A DNA stretch of 64,000 bases from Annona cherimola (Eukaryota; Streptophyta; Magnoliopsida; Magnoliales; Annonaceae): the NCBI GenBank assembly GCA_030490835.1, contig CM059975.1, positions 7,653,579 through 7,717,578 of the forward strand, read 5' to 3'. Numbering within the stretch: position 1 is the stretch's first letter; each line of letters starts with the position of its first letter. Positions 10,801 to 19,960 of the stretch are shown here, in pieces. Below the pieces are notes generated by a model. That model made no database searches. It was not told where the DNA came from and saw only the letters and a list, made by a program, of their open reading frames with translations. The position numbers and the translations under genes were made by a program.

Positions 10801-10869
10801 TTCTCACCCTATGCCTTGACTTACGGCATGGAAGCAGTTTTACCCATTGAAGTAGAGATTCCAACTTGA
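7828..10869 (+). CDS. Retrotransposon Pol: reverse transcriptase, dual RNase H, integrase core
   Basis: The frame of 1,013 codons copies element RNA into DNA and inserts it. RT: KVRMCIDYRDLN, SFMDGFSGYNQI, then the catalytic YVDD at about residues 259-262. The first RNase H follows, but its first acidic residue is lost (LYLSVTSTALGAVL instead of a Y-D-A form). A second, archaeal-type RNase H starts near residue 557 (YFDGAW, then NIAEYEAC, YEDSQLVINQ and WADALATLAS), with four acidic positions present. Integrase: an H-H-C-C zinc region (about 790-840, ending FKCQEHG), then the DDE core with D near 854, D near 915 (ISDNGT) and E near 951 (GAVEAANK). The frame stops at 10869, before the integrase C-terminus, which continues in another frame. 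Confidence 0.93.
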   Translation: MWSSIRWSHELLEISEDRGVDEELRGNIERHENKDAALDYEIVNLGTPELPKCLRIGKNLSIEERNQMLTFLKPRLVNFAFSYEDMPGLDKDLITHQLPIKAGVKPVKQKLKRLKPEWIPKIRDEVIKQYNVGFLVVSHYPQWLANVVPMPKKDGKVRMCIDYRDLNKASPKDDFSLPHIDALIDNTASHTWFSFMDGFSGYNQIKIAEEDREKTSFITPWGTFCYKVMSFGLKNAGATYQRTMTAIFHDMMGKEMEVYVDDMIVRSCTFGEHLRDLEKLFNRMEEFQLRLNPQKCVFRAQKGRLLGFIVSGKGIEVDPAKVKAILSMPPPATEKEIRKFLGKLQYISRFISRLASACEPIFKLLRKDSPKEWNEDCQIAFDKIKAYLVNPPILVPPKAEGPLLLYLSVTSTALGAVLGQPDESGRKEQTIYYLSRKYTPTEVRYPEIEKACLSLVWAVQKLRQYIMSRTILLISKMDPLKYLCQKTVLTGKLARWQLLLTEFDIIYVTRKAVKGQVLADYLAAQALLDYQPLQEDFPDEEILLVEQDEENDAWTLYFDGAWNASGNGIGVVLCSPNQAPIMISRRLIFPCTNNIAEYEACIAGVREAYKLEAKKLQIYEDSQLVINQTNGEWETRDEKLKPYHTALTHLVYSFEEVTFTYAPRAQNQWADALATLASMVEIPYGKGTQEITVQTSQQPAYCLQVTAEAEETQEEEKPWYHDIKQFLEHQALDDHITLAERRTIKRLASSYIIQGATLYKRSHNQMLLRCVDRQKAKEVMTQIHDGDCGAHMNGIMMAKKIMRQGYYWISMEKDCSEYVMRCFKCQEHGNLIHSPATDLHYLSTPWPFSTWGIDIIGKIAPKSIGGHEYILVAIEYFTKWVEATSFPTINAAQVIRFIKGNILSRFGLPQAIISDNGTVFVSKKVQDFLAQYKIQHHKSSPYRPQANGAVEAANKTLIKILSKMVENYRDWAEKLSYALWAYRTSIRRATRFSPYALTYGMEAVLPIEVEIPT

Positions 10870-11222
10870 AGGAAAGTGAAATGGAGATGGAAGAATGGAT
10901 GCAAATACGTCAATTCCAATTGGATCTACTTGATGAAAAGAGAATTCAAGCCCTTCACCACACCCAAGCATATCAACGGCGAATGGCACGGGCCTATAAC
11001 CGATCGGTGAAAGCTAAGAACTTCCAAGAGGGTGACCTCGTCATGAAAAGGATCCTACTTGTTCATCCTTCAGATAAAAGAGGCAAGTTTAGGCCTAATT
11101 GGGAAGGTCCGTGGGTTATAGCCAAAGTTTTATCAAACAGAGCATTAGCCATTTCAAAACCCAAAGACAACGGGAAGGCCGAAATCATAAGCTCGGACCA
11201 TGTCAAGAGGTTCTATCCATAA
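10866..11222 (+). CDS. Integrase C-terminal domain, separated from pol by a frameshift
   Basis: It begins in the frame one base off pol, with the first codon TTG, so it has no proper start codon. It encodes a charged helix (MEEWMQIRQFQLDLLDEKRI), then YQRRMARAYNRSVKAKNF, and ends with GDLVMKR, GKFRPNWEGPWVIAKV and SSDHVKRFYP. That is the usual integrase C-terminal region (GPY/F type) of plant gypsy elements. A one-base deletion around 10866 explains the break. Confidence 0.85.
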   Translation: MKESEMEMEEWMQIRQFQLDLLDEKRIQALHHTQAYQRRMARAYNRSVKAKNFQEGDLVMKRILLVHPSDKRGKFRPNWEGPWVIAKVLSNRALAISKPKDNGKAEIISSDHVKRFYP

Positions 11223-13554
11223 AAGGGCTCACCATCGAAATACTAATGCGGCTGCAAAGCACGAGGAACATCCAGAAACTGTCTTTCTGCGTCCCTCGTG
11301 AAATCAGAGGCAAATCACAAGTGCAGAACTGATGCTGCTGGAAATATGCTCGTGGACCTAAAAAGTTTTTAGGTCTATATATATAAAAAAAATTTACAGC
11401 ACTCCTATGCAGAATTTTCAATGGCCAACGGCCTACAATTGATCAAAGCATTACAAGGGACGTCAAGAAGGAGAATTTTACAAGATCTATGCCCTGCAAA
11501 AGCAACAAATCATATGGACACATCCTCCAAAAATGAGCCGGTATTCACACGGCTTAACAACAAAAAAATGGGGCATACAAGCATTCAGATTCACAAAAAT
11601 GCAATTTGGCCAAAAGAGGAAAAAATGAAGAAAAGTCTTCAAGGCGTCCCACTGACAGCCCTAGCTCGAACAAGAACATCGCCACCCGAAGCCTTGTGGC
11701 GACCGACCGAAAGGTGTTCCCGCGGCCAAAACTCTAGCCGTTGAAGATGAAGTCTTCTTGCTTTCTCATGTTGCATCATCGGGAATCTCGATGGGCATGT
11801 TCACTGATCCGCCTGGCTCGTTGGGTTTGAGCCGCACCGCTCTATCCCGAGGACGCAAGTCGTACTCCTTTTTAGAAGGCATCCTGATAACTGCAACATA
11901 AAAGGCGATGGATCAACACAAGGCAACAAGCAACAAGACAAGCATCATGCCCCGAGCAAAATCATATAAGGTCAGTTTACACCACCATTTCAAGCTTGTA
12001 AAAACCAAAAAACAAAAAAAAAAAGAAGAAAAGAAAACAAGATGAAACAAAAAAGAAGAGAGAAAACAAAAACGAAAAAAAATCAAATCAAAACAAAAAA
12101 AAATCAAATCAAAAAAATCAAAAAACCAAAAAGAGAAAAAAGGAGAGGGTGTGATAGAGGTCGCAGCCACTCAAGCAAAATGGAAAGGTTGTCACACAAC
12201 CAAAAGAGGCAGTTGCCCCGGGCAAACTCAAGCGACATGAAGCAATGGAATGATCAACACGCACAAAAGAGAAGACACCATGACGACGACATCAAGAAAC
12301 AAGACTACGAAGTGCTTCAATCCAAAAAGGCAGCAGGCAAGCAGTCACGCATAAAGGATACCCGCACATATGACGAAAGATAAAGACATACACAAGGCTA
12401 TCCTTTATTCCAGCAATAGGCCCACCACAAGGAATGCAAAAGCAACGCCTACATCAAATTTTAATGATGGGAGCAACCACTTCCACCTACCACCTCAACT
12501 ATGATGGGAAGGAATCTCCTAGCAATTTCTTCTAGTGTTGGAAACAACTTCAAAGCATTTTCACAAAGCAGCAAGGCAAGGGAGAACCAGCAGAAAGGAA
12601 AGCAATTGCCCGAGCAAATAGGAAGAGAAAATACCTTTCTAGAGCAAGTCTGTTGAAAACACTCAAAAAATCCTGGCAATGACAAATCAACACATCAGAA
12701 GATGAATTCTTGGCATAAGCGAACTACAGAAAGCAAGCAGAAGATAAAAAAAAAAACCTCACCGAAGATGAACGACAGCAGCCCAAAACAGAGGGGAAAG
12801 ACCGCCTGAAGCAGCAGCGGTGGTCGGCCGGACACGAAAAAGTAGCCGCCCGACGACGAGGGCAGTAGCCCCGACTGCCGCCGGAGAAGAGGAGGATGAC
12901 CGCCGAGACAATCAACGACGGGGGCAGCAGCCCCAGTCGCTGCCGGAGAAGAGAAAGGCGACGGCGGTAACACCTGCCAATGGCGGGGGCAGCAGCCCCA
13001 GTCGCTGCCGGAGAAGAGAAAGGCGACGGCGGTAACGCCTGCGAACGGCAGCGGCAGCGGCGACAGCAGTAGCAGCAACGGCGACGGCAGCAGAGGCAAC
13101 GGCGGCAACACTTGCGAACGGCAGCGGTGACGACCCTAGCAGCTCTTCGACGGCAGCAGCAGCAACGACGGCAGCAGCAGCGGCCACGGCAGCAGCAGCG
13201 GCGACGGCGGTGATGACGACAGCGACGTCAACAAGGGAGAAGGAAGAGCGACGAACCAACAGGGAGGGGCCCGCAACCAACCCTAGGAACCGGAGATTTT
13301 GCGGAAATCCCCCCGTGACCTCCACGAATTAGCAAAAACCCCGCTCGAGGAAAAATGCAAGGAGGCCCGGCAGGACTTCCGATCTTTCAAAACAGGACCA
13401 ACGGGAATTTTGCAAAAGGGCCGCCTTCGAGATACGTTTCACAGAAAGGCACAGCAAGATTATAGGAATTACAAAAAGGACCCAAAAGACTTGAAAAATC
13501 ACTCAAGGGCAGCGGGGTGTCGGTTACTTTGCCATTCACCGTCAAGACGCCTCT
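11223..13554 (+). other. Long untranslated 3' region of the retrotransposon
   Basis: Between pol and the polypurine tract lie 2.3 kb without a recognisable gene. Parts seen: a palindrome ACCTAAAAAGTTTTTAGGT at 11356-11374 that also occurs in the leader at 4412-4430; a strongly A-rich tract at about 12000-12140; and a GC-rich block at 12830-13220 built of GGCAGC, GGCGAC and CAGCAG triplets. Open frames across the GC-rich block on both strands are low-complexity (poly-Ala, Pro/Leu) and I do not call them genes. Long 3' spacers are usual in Tat elements. Confidence 0.75.
12919..13048 (+). repeat. 65-bp tandem repeat, two copies
   Basis: The unit beginning CGGGGGCAGCAGCCCCAGTC at 12919 recurs at 12984, with a few changes near its end (ACACCTGCCAATGG versus ACGCCTGCGAACGG). 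Degenerate triplet repeats continue to about 13220. Confidence 0.9.
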
Positions 13555-13570
13555 GGCAAAGGGGGGCAGC
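13555..13570 (+). other. Polypurine tract
   Basis: GGCAAAGGGGGGCAGC directly precedes the 3' LTR. The purine run AAAGGGGGG is the expected primer site for plus-strand DNA synthesis. Confidence 0.85.
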
Positions 13571-14652
13571 TGTTGACACCCTACCATTGGGCCCAAATAT
13601 GGATAAATTGAAATGGATTTCAAGCCCAAACAAATTCAAGACAAAAGGAAATTCAAACCAGCCAAGCGGGCCCTCCCGCGCTCAGCCCACGGGAGCGAAG
13701 CTCCACTAAGCCTCGAAGCAGGCTTTTCAATAAACTAAATCCGGCCCACAAAGAGCGAAGCTCCTACAGGCCACCTCAACGGGCTCCACAAAGCAGCCCA
13801 CCAGACAAAACAAACGAGCTTAGCCAAGCTCTAGCCCACTAAAGCCTCGGAAGCAGGCTTCTCTACAATTTTGGGCCTCTACAACGGCCCACCCAAAGCC
13901 ATGGGCTAAGCCTAGCTCTAGCCCACCAAGCCAAGCTTATGGACCAAGTCCAAAACTACTCAAGAGACCCAAAGCCCATGACCCCAACTCAAGACCAAGT
14001 CCATGAACCAAGTCCATGATCCCACTCAAGCCCAAGCCCATGGACCAAGTCCATGACCTCAAGGGAGCCCAAAGCCCACTCCACCATCTATAAAAGGAGG
14101 AGCTCCCCTCTCATTCAAAGACACTTGAAGAGAGGCATCCCAAGGGGAGGACGGGAGTCTGCAGCAACGCCCCCGGCATCCCGGCTTCCATGCTCTACGC
14201 GCTCCACGCCTCTCTTCCCATTTTCCTCTTTCCATCTCTCCCGTTCTCTTAAACCCTTTTATTTTCCCCCTTTACGCTGTGTAAACCGCCTCGGGTTGGC
14301 AGATTTCTCCATATTTGCTTCAACTTGAAGGCCGGAACCCAGATTCTGTATTACTAGTGCCTTATTTCTTTAAATAGGGGCCGATCTCCCTTTAAAGATC
14401 GGTGGCGACTCCATTTTCTTTGCTTTCTTGTGTGCACGTTTGAGCTAACGTCTTGTCTTAGCCGTTATGCTGCCGAAATCACGAGAAAACGCCCATATGC
14501 CTGTTTTTCTAAAAACTATGAGGCCTAACTCATTTTACCCCCCATGTGAATGTAGGAAATCCAAGCCCACGTCACTTTTCAACACGATCCACATCTCTAA
14601 GGCCCGGAAAACCTATTCCGAGCCCACCGTAGCGCTCCCGGCGGGTGCTACA
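13571..14652 (+). repeat. 3' LTR of the Tat-type retrotransposon
   Basis: It is 1,082 bp, the same as the 5' LTR except for about 11 substitutions, a 13-bp extra unit (ACCAAGTCCATGA) and two extra C bases; these two indels account exactly for the 15-bp length difference. The TATA box is at 14089-14096. GTGC follows at 14653-14656. Confidence 0.95.
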
Positions 14653-15310
14653 GTGCGTATGAATAGTTATCAAAGAATATTGGCTATATGAATAGTTGTA
14701 TATAAATGATTGAAAAGTAAATTAATTATATATAAAATAATTAAAAAATAAAATAATTATAAAAAATGAAAAATTTTAGTTTGACATTTTTTATTATTTG
14801 CCAAACACACTTAAGGTAATTAAAAATGTGTAAATGCAAAGCAAAATAATAATAGTAGAAGTAACAGTAGTAGTACAATTCCAGAATCAAACAATCAAAC
14901 AAAATATATTGTGATAGGATAACATGTCAACAGATTATTTTAAAAAAAGTAAATTATTATCTACAAATAAATTTAATAGAAAAATTCGCTTTATATAAAA
15001 TTATGAAAAATAATTATAATAAGCACAAATAATAATAGAAATGGTAAAATTATAGCTAACTAAAATGTTAAATAACATTAAAATTGTATAAAATGAATTT
15101 TTATAAACTATTTTAACAGTTTTTACTTTTTATAAAGAGGGCCACTTAGATCAAGAGGACATATGGACTTGGTGATAAATCAAAGCTTGTTGTATTGAGT
15201 GTTATCAAAGCTTCATAAGTGACTTTTATCCATAAAAAAAAGGCTTCATGAGTAACTTATATTATAGGATTTTGTTTAGAGTAAAAGCTTTGAATTTTGA
15301 AGTCAAATTA

Positions 15311-15675
15311 AGGGTCTGTGTTGGATAAGTGAAAAATTTATGCGTGTGTAAAACTGTTCACAAAGAAGGGGTGTACCAGCGTTCAACACAAAGGAGGGAG
15401 TTGTGAGCAAAGTGGTCAAGTGATGCGTTGCTGTGCCTCTCGACAACTGAGCAAGGGTCTACGATGCCATACTTGGGGAAGGCGGGCGAGCTTCGGAATC
15501 ATGCAATTGCAATTGAACATGCACTTCAACTGTTCTCAACCAAACCTGTCCATAATTAAAATGGCCGGTTTGGCAAGTTTAATGAGCTTGCCATGGTCAA
15601 TGGGAATTTAGTGTATGAAGATTTTATAAAAGAAAATAAATGTCACGGACTTTTATGGGTATCCAAACAGCCCCT
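15311..15675. mobile_element. MITE-like element with GTTTGGATA-type ends
   Basis: The left end AGGGTCTGTGTTGGATA is the inverted match of the right end TATCCAAACAGCCCCT. The flanks (AATTA left, AATTT right) hint at a 5-bp target duplication. The interior (365 bp) has no recognisable protein. Confidence 0.55.
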
Positions 15676-15784
15676 AATTTTGTCGATGCATCGACTTAGG
15701 ATCAGTTTGACCCTAGGAGATCTCAAGCCGCTAATACTTTTTTGAATTTTCGGGGACTTCATGGAATTCTTTTCATTTTTTAAT

Positions 15785-16400
15785 ATATAAATAATGAATA
15801 GAAGATACACTCAATCCATTATATTTAGCATTTTTGTTTAACAAAGAGATTAAGTTTCATCAAAAAAGATATGCATAGGCTATATTTGTGGAAATATACA
15901 TTTACACGTAACTCGTAAAAAATACTTAGATCTATTTTTGTATGCATCAAAATGTAATTATACTATATAAAATCATTTATTCACACAAAAATTATGTTTT
16001 AGGTAATATAAATATTAAAAATATAAATTTAAAATTGATATTTAGCATTAAACTATTTTATTATGATGATTTTACATATTTTTGGTTGGCATTTATACAA
16101 AGCGACAACTAATGTTATTATCAGACACTTTCACAACCATTCATAGAAGAACATTTGTAAGTACTGTCATACATGGAGAGAATGAAAACTCACACAATCT
16201 ACGGGAAAATGAAAACCCTCGTAAACTAACGAGATTGAACATTGAACCAATGACCTCCTGGAATGATAATAAGTGGCACTGCCACTAGGGCACCGACTCT
16301 GATGGTGATGATTTTACATATTTGTAGATGGACTTATGCACAATAAAATTAGACAAATGAAAACGATTTCATGATAATGTAATTGATATTAAATATTGCG
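15785..16400 (-). repeat. Dispersed repeat family A, inverted copy, split by a SINE
   Basis: The text here is the reverse complement of the family A layout, including the AGATCTATTTTTGTATGCATC and TGTAATTATACTATA blocks. Its two halves, 15785-16081 and 16306-16400, are separated by a 224-bp insertion whose target duplication lies within the repeat. Confidence 0.6.
16082..16305 (-). mobile_element. tRNA-derived SINE with an 18-bp target-site duplication
   Basis: The 224-bp insert is bounded by a perfect 18-bp direct repeat, TGATGATTTTACATATTT, at 16064-16081 and 16306-16323. A long exact duplication points to LINE-type (target-primed) insertion. On the minus strand the head reads TGCCCTAGTGGCAG, close to a tRNA A box, and about 35 bp on comes GGTCATTGGTTCAATGTTC, close to a tRNA B box (GGTTCRANNCC). 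This is the RNA polymerase III promoter layout of plant SINEs. The insertion is younger than the family A copy it interrupts. It encodes nothing. Confidence 0.8.
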
Positions 16401-16715
16401 AATAAAATAGATTTTTTTTTATCAATGATCAAAGGTATAAAAATATATGGGTTACATACAAGAATGAGTTTTGTAGAAGCATGACCTAATTCTAAGTGTG
16501 TTTGTGTGTATCAAGAAGTAATGCATCTTCTAAAAATATATTATTTTGGTAGAAGTTTTTAAGTTTGTTTAAATTTATTGAATCATGCTTTCCAAAAATA
16601 GATAACAATTAGATTTTACCACATATGACTGCTAGGCAATGTATAACTTTCATGTCCAAGTCATAGTCTCGAGGGACCAATGTTTCTAAACTAAGGATAG
16701 ATTTAAAATTTTTTC

Positions 16716-16982
16716 AGGGTATGTTTGGTGTAACTTTTCAAATTAAAACTTTTAGTTCTCAACAATAATCATTTTTAAATTAGTTTTTATATTTTTAAAT
16801 GTAATTATCCTAATTTTAAATCATTTTTACACAAATACCTATAAAACTTACCTATCTATTTTAATTTTATTTTTTAATTTTTATTATTACTCTTATTATA
16901 TTACATTATTTTCTTCTATTTCAAAAATTCTTGCAAAATTTTTTTTTTTATCTAAAATATTTTATCACTTACCAAACACCCT
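16716..16982. mobile_element. MITE with GTTTGG/CCAAAC ends
   Basis: Starts AGGGTATGTTTGG and ends CCAAACACCCT as inverted ends; the AT-rich interior resembles the MITE copies at 29566, 43333 and 48848 (blocks such as CTTACCTATCTATTTTAA and TTATTATATTACATTATTTT). Confidence 0.65.
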
Positions 16983-16999
16983 GAAATTCTTCGCATCTA

Positions 17000-17495
17000 G
17001 ATAAGGATGATCGAGATGATCCGTCTAGTGGCCCACCACTTCATCGAAACGTCTGGAAAGTGGTTCAGGCTCACCTTGCGGTGCGGTGCCTGCGTACTAC
17101 CATCCGCCATGTTTCAATGCTTCAAAGTTTTTTTTTTTTTTTTTTTTTCCGGAAAAGCAGATCTTACAGAGAAAGCTTGCCTAGACATAAAAGCCGAGGT
17201 GGCCCAGTTATCGATGGTTGACACGTGTCCAGTGATTGTGAATTTGCTGATCTCCGCCGCAAGTTTCGAGTGTGTTGATTGGGATTGCGCGTGGGATTGT
17301 CCGCCTGGGCAGTCGCCGACTTGCCAGTCGCTTGCTGCTGACGTAGATTTTGTAACGGGCGCGAAGACATTATCTATTTTTGGCTGGTGTAAGAAATTTT
17401 CTCTCTTAATTATATTGTTGCTACTATCGTCTACGTCAGCATACAGCTCGTGGGCCACTACGCGCGTGGATAAGATTCCCAGCAAACAAAAATAA
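17000..17495. other. Less AT-rich island of unknown nature
   Basis: This stretch stands out from the AT-rich surroundings. Frames on both strands are open for 120-160 codons, but a pure T run (17130-17148) lies inside and no domain is recognisable. It contains a GACACGTGTCC palindrome (17220-17230), a G-box-like CACGTG core. It may be a decayed gene edge or promoter fragment; I do not call a gene. Confidence 0.35.
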
Positions 17496-17514
17496 AAAAA
17501 AAATTAAAGATGAA

Positions 17515-17775
17515 GGATTTAGTTAGTCTGGATTAAGCAAATATTTTACTTAATTTATCTTTAAAAATTTATTTACAATAATTTTTATATTTTTCTTCAT
17601 CTACTTGTTTTTCTATGAGTGTATTTAACATATATTTAACAATATATATATTAAACTTAGTTTATATGGTAAATACAGTTAGATAAACAAAAAAAGTAAA
17701 ACAAATTATTGTAAATAAATTTTTTAAAATGTACTAAATGAGATATTTGCTTAACCAGAAGTAATAGGATTACTC
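17515..17775. mobile_element. Foldback MITE
   Basis: Left arm (GGATTAAGCAAATATTTTAC, then an AAATTTATTTACAATAATTT block) is matched inverted by the right arm (AAATTATTGTAAATAAATTT, then GAGATATTTGCTTAACC). The internal block with ATTTAACATATATTTAA resembles 56480-56640 and 63330-63680, so these form one family. Confidence 0.65.
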
Positions 17776-18599
17776 CTTAAAAATAAAAATCCAAACTATC
17801 AGCCATGAGCACCCACGTATAAAAATTACAACGGATTTAACTGAAATATATTTCTGGATAGTTAATTACTTATACACTGCATAACAATTTTATCCTTTTC
17901 TTATAGCTTTTGATTTTTACCTATTGTTAAATAAATACCAACTATTGGCCTAAAATTATTTTCCTTCCATTCTATTCCTAGTCAGTTGAAAAGGGGGCAA
18001 CGAAGCATACATTAAGCAAAATTTTAAGACAGGCCCAATTTGAGTTCGTTTTAACGCGCCCAAATCAAATCTATTAATCAGCAAAATTTCGTAGACGTAA
18101 GATGAGTTTTTTTAAATTCGATTTCAAAGAACAGATACAATTTAGAAATTAGCGGTACGACTGACTTGGGTACTAGTCTTAGCAAAAGTTCAATGTAAAT
18201 TCAAGTAAATATAAATGTAGATGAACATTTAAGTTAATTTCTGGAATTGTATCCAAATTAGAAATTTAGTAATGTAAAAGTACAGTACGAGTTTTTAAGA
18301 CTCTTACTTTTAATATCCCAATAACACGTTCCTTTTTTATTGTTGTTAAATTAAACAAATGCAACTGTTTACATTCAGACACAAGTATTGGAGATAAAAT
18401 AAGTAAATTATTATAAATTCATTTGAATCCAAAAATTTTAAAGTTCGATCTTTCTAATGGACTAAATCTAATTAAAAAATCATGTAATGTCTTAAATGGA
18501 AATAAGATTAAACGGCAATTCCGAATGAAATAAAATATCCACGTAAATTAAAAAACTCATGAATATTATCGATTTAAAAAAGCCATAGATACATAGATA

Positions 18600-18960
18600 T
18601 ATTGCAGTGCATGTAAATGCACCATAACTTACGTTGCATTTACATCAAAATGGGTCTGAAGTGATCTAAAAATGTATATCCACTCTACCTATTATATTTA
18701 GAATTGTTTTTTTTTATTATCATACTAATTTTCATCTATTGTATATGTTTATGTGCCTCATTTAAAACGGTATAAAATCAACGTATTAAAATAGTTTAAT
18801 GTAAATAACAACTTTAAAGCTATTTTTTCAACATGTAAATTAGTTTCTATATAATTTATTGTATAAAATATTAATACATTTAAGTACATGTATGACCCAT
18901 TTTGAGCATGATACATTGTAAAATATGGTGCATATAAATACTCATTAATGATCTAATCAT
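18600..18960 (+). repeat. Family A-related element with a terminal hairpin
   Basis: A perfect hairpin, ATGTAAATGCA (18611-18621) and TGCATTTACAT (18635-18645), sits at the left end. The body then follows the family A order (CCTATTATATTTAGAATTG, then AAAATCAACGTATTAAAATA, then the TTTTTTCAACATG block). The right end has GGTGCATATAAAT, partly matching the hairpin arm. Confidence 0.6.
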
Positions 18961-19062
18961 TTAGTAATAATTGTTTGAAATATTAACAACTTTCCGTACC
19001 GTGTGTGCTAAATTGGGGCTTAGAGGACAACCTGAAGGACTGGGCTATATGTCTATAAGACC

Positions 19063-19672
19063 TAGGGGTGTTAATGGTCACGGTCAACCCGTCAACCCGC
19101 TCGTCCAACTCGTTTATAAATGAGTTCGGGTTGAGATTTTTGAATAAATGAGTTATAATTCGCTAACCCGTTTGACCATTTAATTAAATAAATGGATTAG
19201 GGTTGAGATTTTATAACTCCTCAACCCGTTTAGGAACCCATATAACCCGTTCAACCCGTTTAATTCGTTCAATCCATTTAACTCGCTTAACTCATTAAAG
19301 TTTATATATATACGTATAAACCCCTTTATTATTTTTTCTTCTCTAAGTCTTCCTCAAGTCACATAATTTTCATTTTTCCACTACCGCCTTAATTTCATTT
19401 TTCCAATACTGCCCTATTTTAATTTCCCCTACGCCGAAAACACCCTTTAATTTCTCCCTACAAAATTATCATCTACTAGAGTTTAAGCTTTTAAGTTATT
19501 TGTTATACAACCCGTTAATAATCCACCAACCCATTTATTAAATGAGTTGTAAATGAGTTAGAGTTGAAATTTTTTAAATGAGTTAATAAATAAATTAGGG
19601 TTGAGATATCTTAAATGAGTTAGGATTAGGATTGGGCTCCAACCCGTCTAACCCGATCAGTTAACACCCCTA
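19063..19672. mobile_element. hAT-like non-autonomous element
   Basis: Perfect 12-bp terminal inverted repeats, TAGGGGTGTTAA (19063-19074) and TTAACACCCCTA (19661-19672). Subterminal regions are full of degenerate AACCCGTT units in both orientations, as in many plant hAT elements. I could not find a clean 8-bp duplication. No transposase is present. Confidence 0.7.
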
Positions 19673-19960
19673 CCACAACTGTAATGGGTTGGGCCGGAGG
19701 GAGGGTAAAAACGGGCCAACGGGTCCAAGTACAAGATGCGACCCACATGACAAGGCCCATATTGTTCGGGCCGCAAAAAAACCGACGCACATCGTCCTTC
19801 TCCAACCCGTCTAAACCCCTGCAAGTTTCTCTCCATCAGCTCAAGCTCTGGCTGCTCTCGCTCTTGCTCTCGCGCAGCAGCAATGCTCGAATTCTCTCCC
19901 TTTGATTGAAGAAGGCAATAGCATAGTCTCCCTCTCTTTCTCCAATCTCGCCTTCTCTAA

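Larger units (their letters stand above)
3185..14652 (+). mobile_element. Ty3/gypsy LTR retrotransposon, Tat/Ogre type, full length but with broken frames
   Basis: The element is 11.47 kb, with long direct LTRs beginning TGTTGACA and ending GCTACA, a primer binding site, gag, protease, reverse transcriptase, two RNase H domains, integrase, a 2.3-kb untranslated 3' region and a polypurine tract. It is flanked by a 4-bp GTGC on both sides (3181-3184 and 14653-14656). gypsy elements usually make 5 bp, and the fifth base does not match. The order RT, degenerate RNase H, second archaeal-type RNase H, integrase is the hallmark of the plant Tat clade. The coding region has at least two frameshifts and probably a lost gag start codon, so this copy is probably not autonomous as read, although the close LTRs show a recent insertion. 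Confidence 0.95.
14657..19960. other. Intergenic region made of small transposons
   Basis: No gene is supported between the retrotransposon and MST1. It holds the elements listed separately (MITEs, family A copies, a SINE, a foldback element and a hAT-like element). The parts not covered (about 14657-15300, 17776-18600) are AT-rich and show nothing I recognise. The last 280 bp before the MST1 start should include its promoter and 5' UTR. Confidence 0.6.

Noticed and set aside
12042..12383. Lys-rich frame in the A-rich tract
   Set aside because: Product of runs of A; no domain and no start context.
12695..13325. Long minus-strand frames rich in Ala, Val, Leu and Pro in the retrotransposon 3' region, resembling an antisense gene
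   Set aside because: They are the translation of GC-rich triplet repeats and a 65-bp tandem repeat. All frames are low-complexity and no domain is visible. Some Tat relatives do carry antisense genes here, but nothing specific supports one.
14653..14656. A 5-bp target duplication for the retrotransposon
   Set aside because: Only 4 bp match exactly; the fifth base on either side disagrees, so I report 4 bp.
17007..17495. 162-codon plus-strand frame
   Set aside because: It runs through a pure T tract coding poly-Phe and has no recognisable domain; kept only as an unexplained island.
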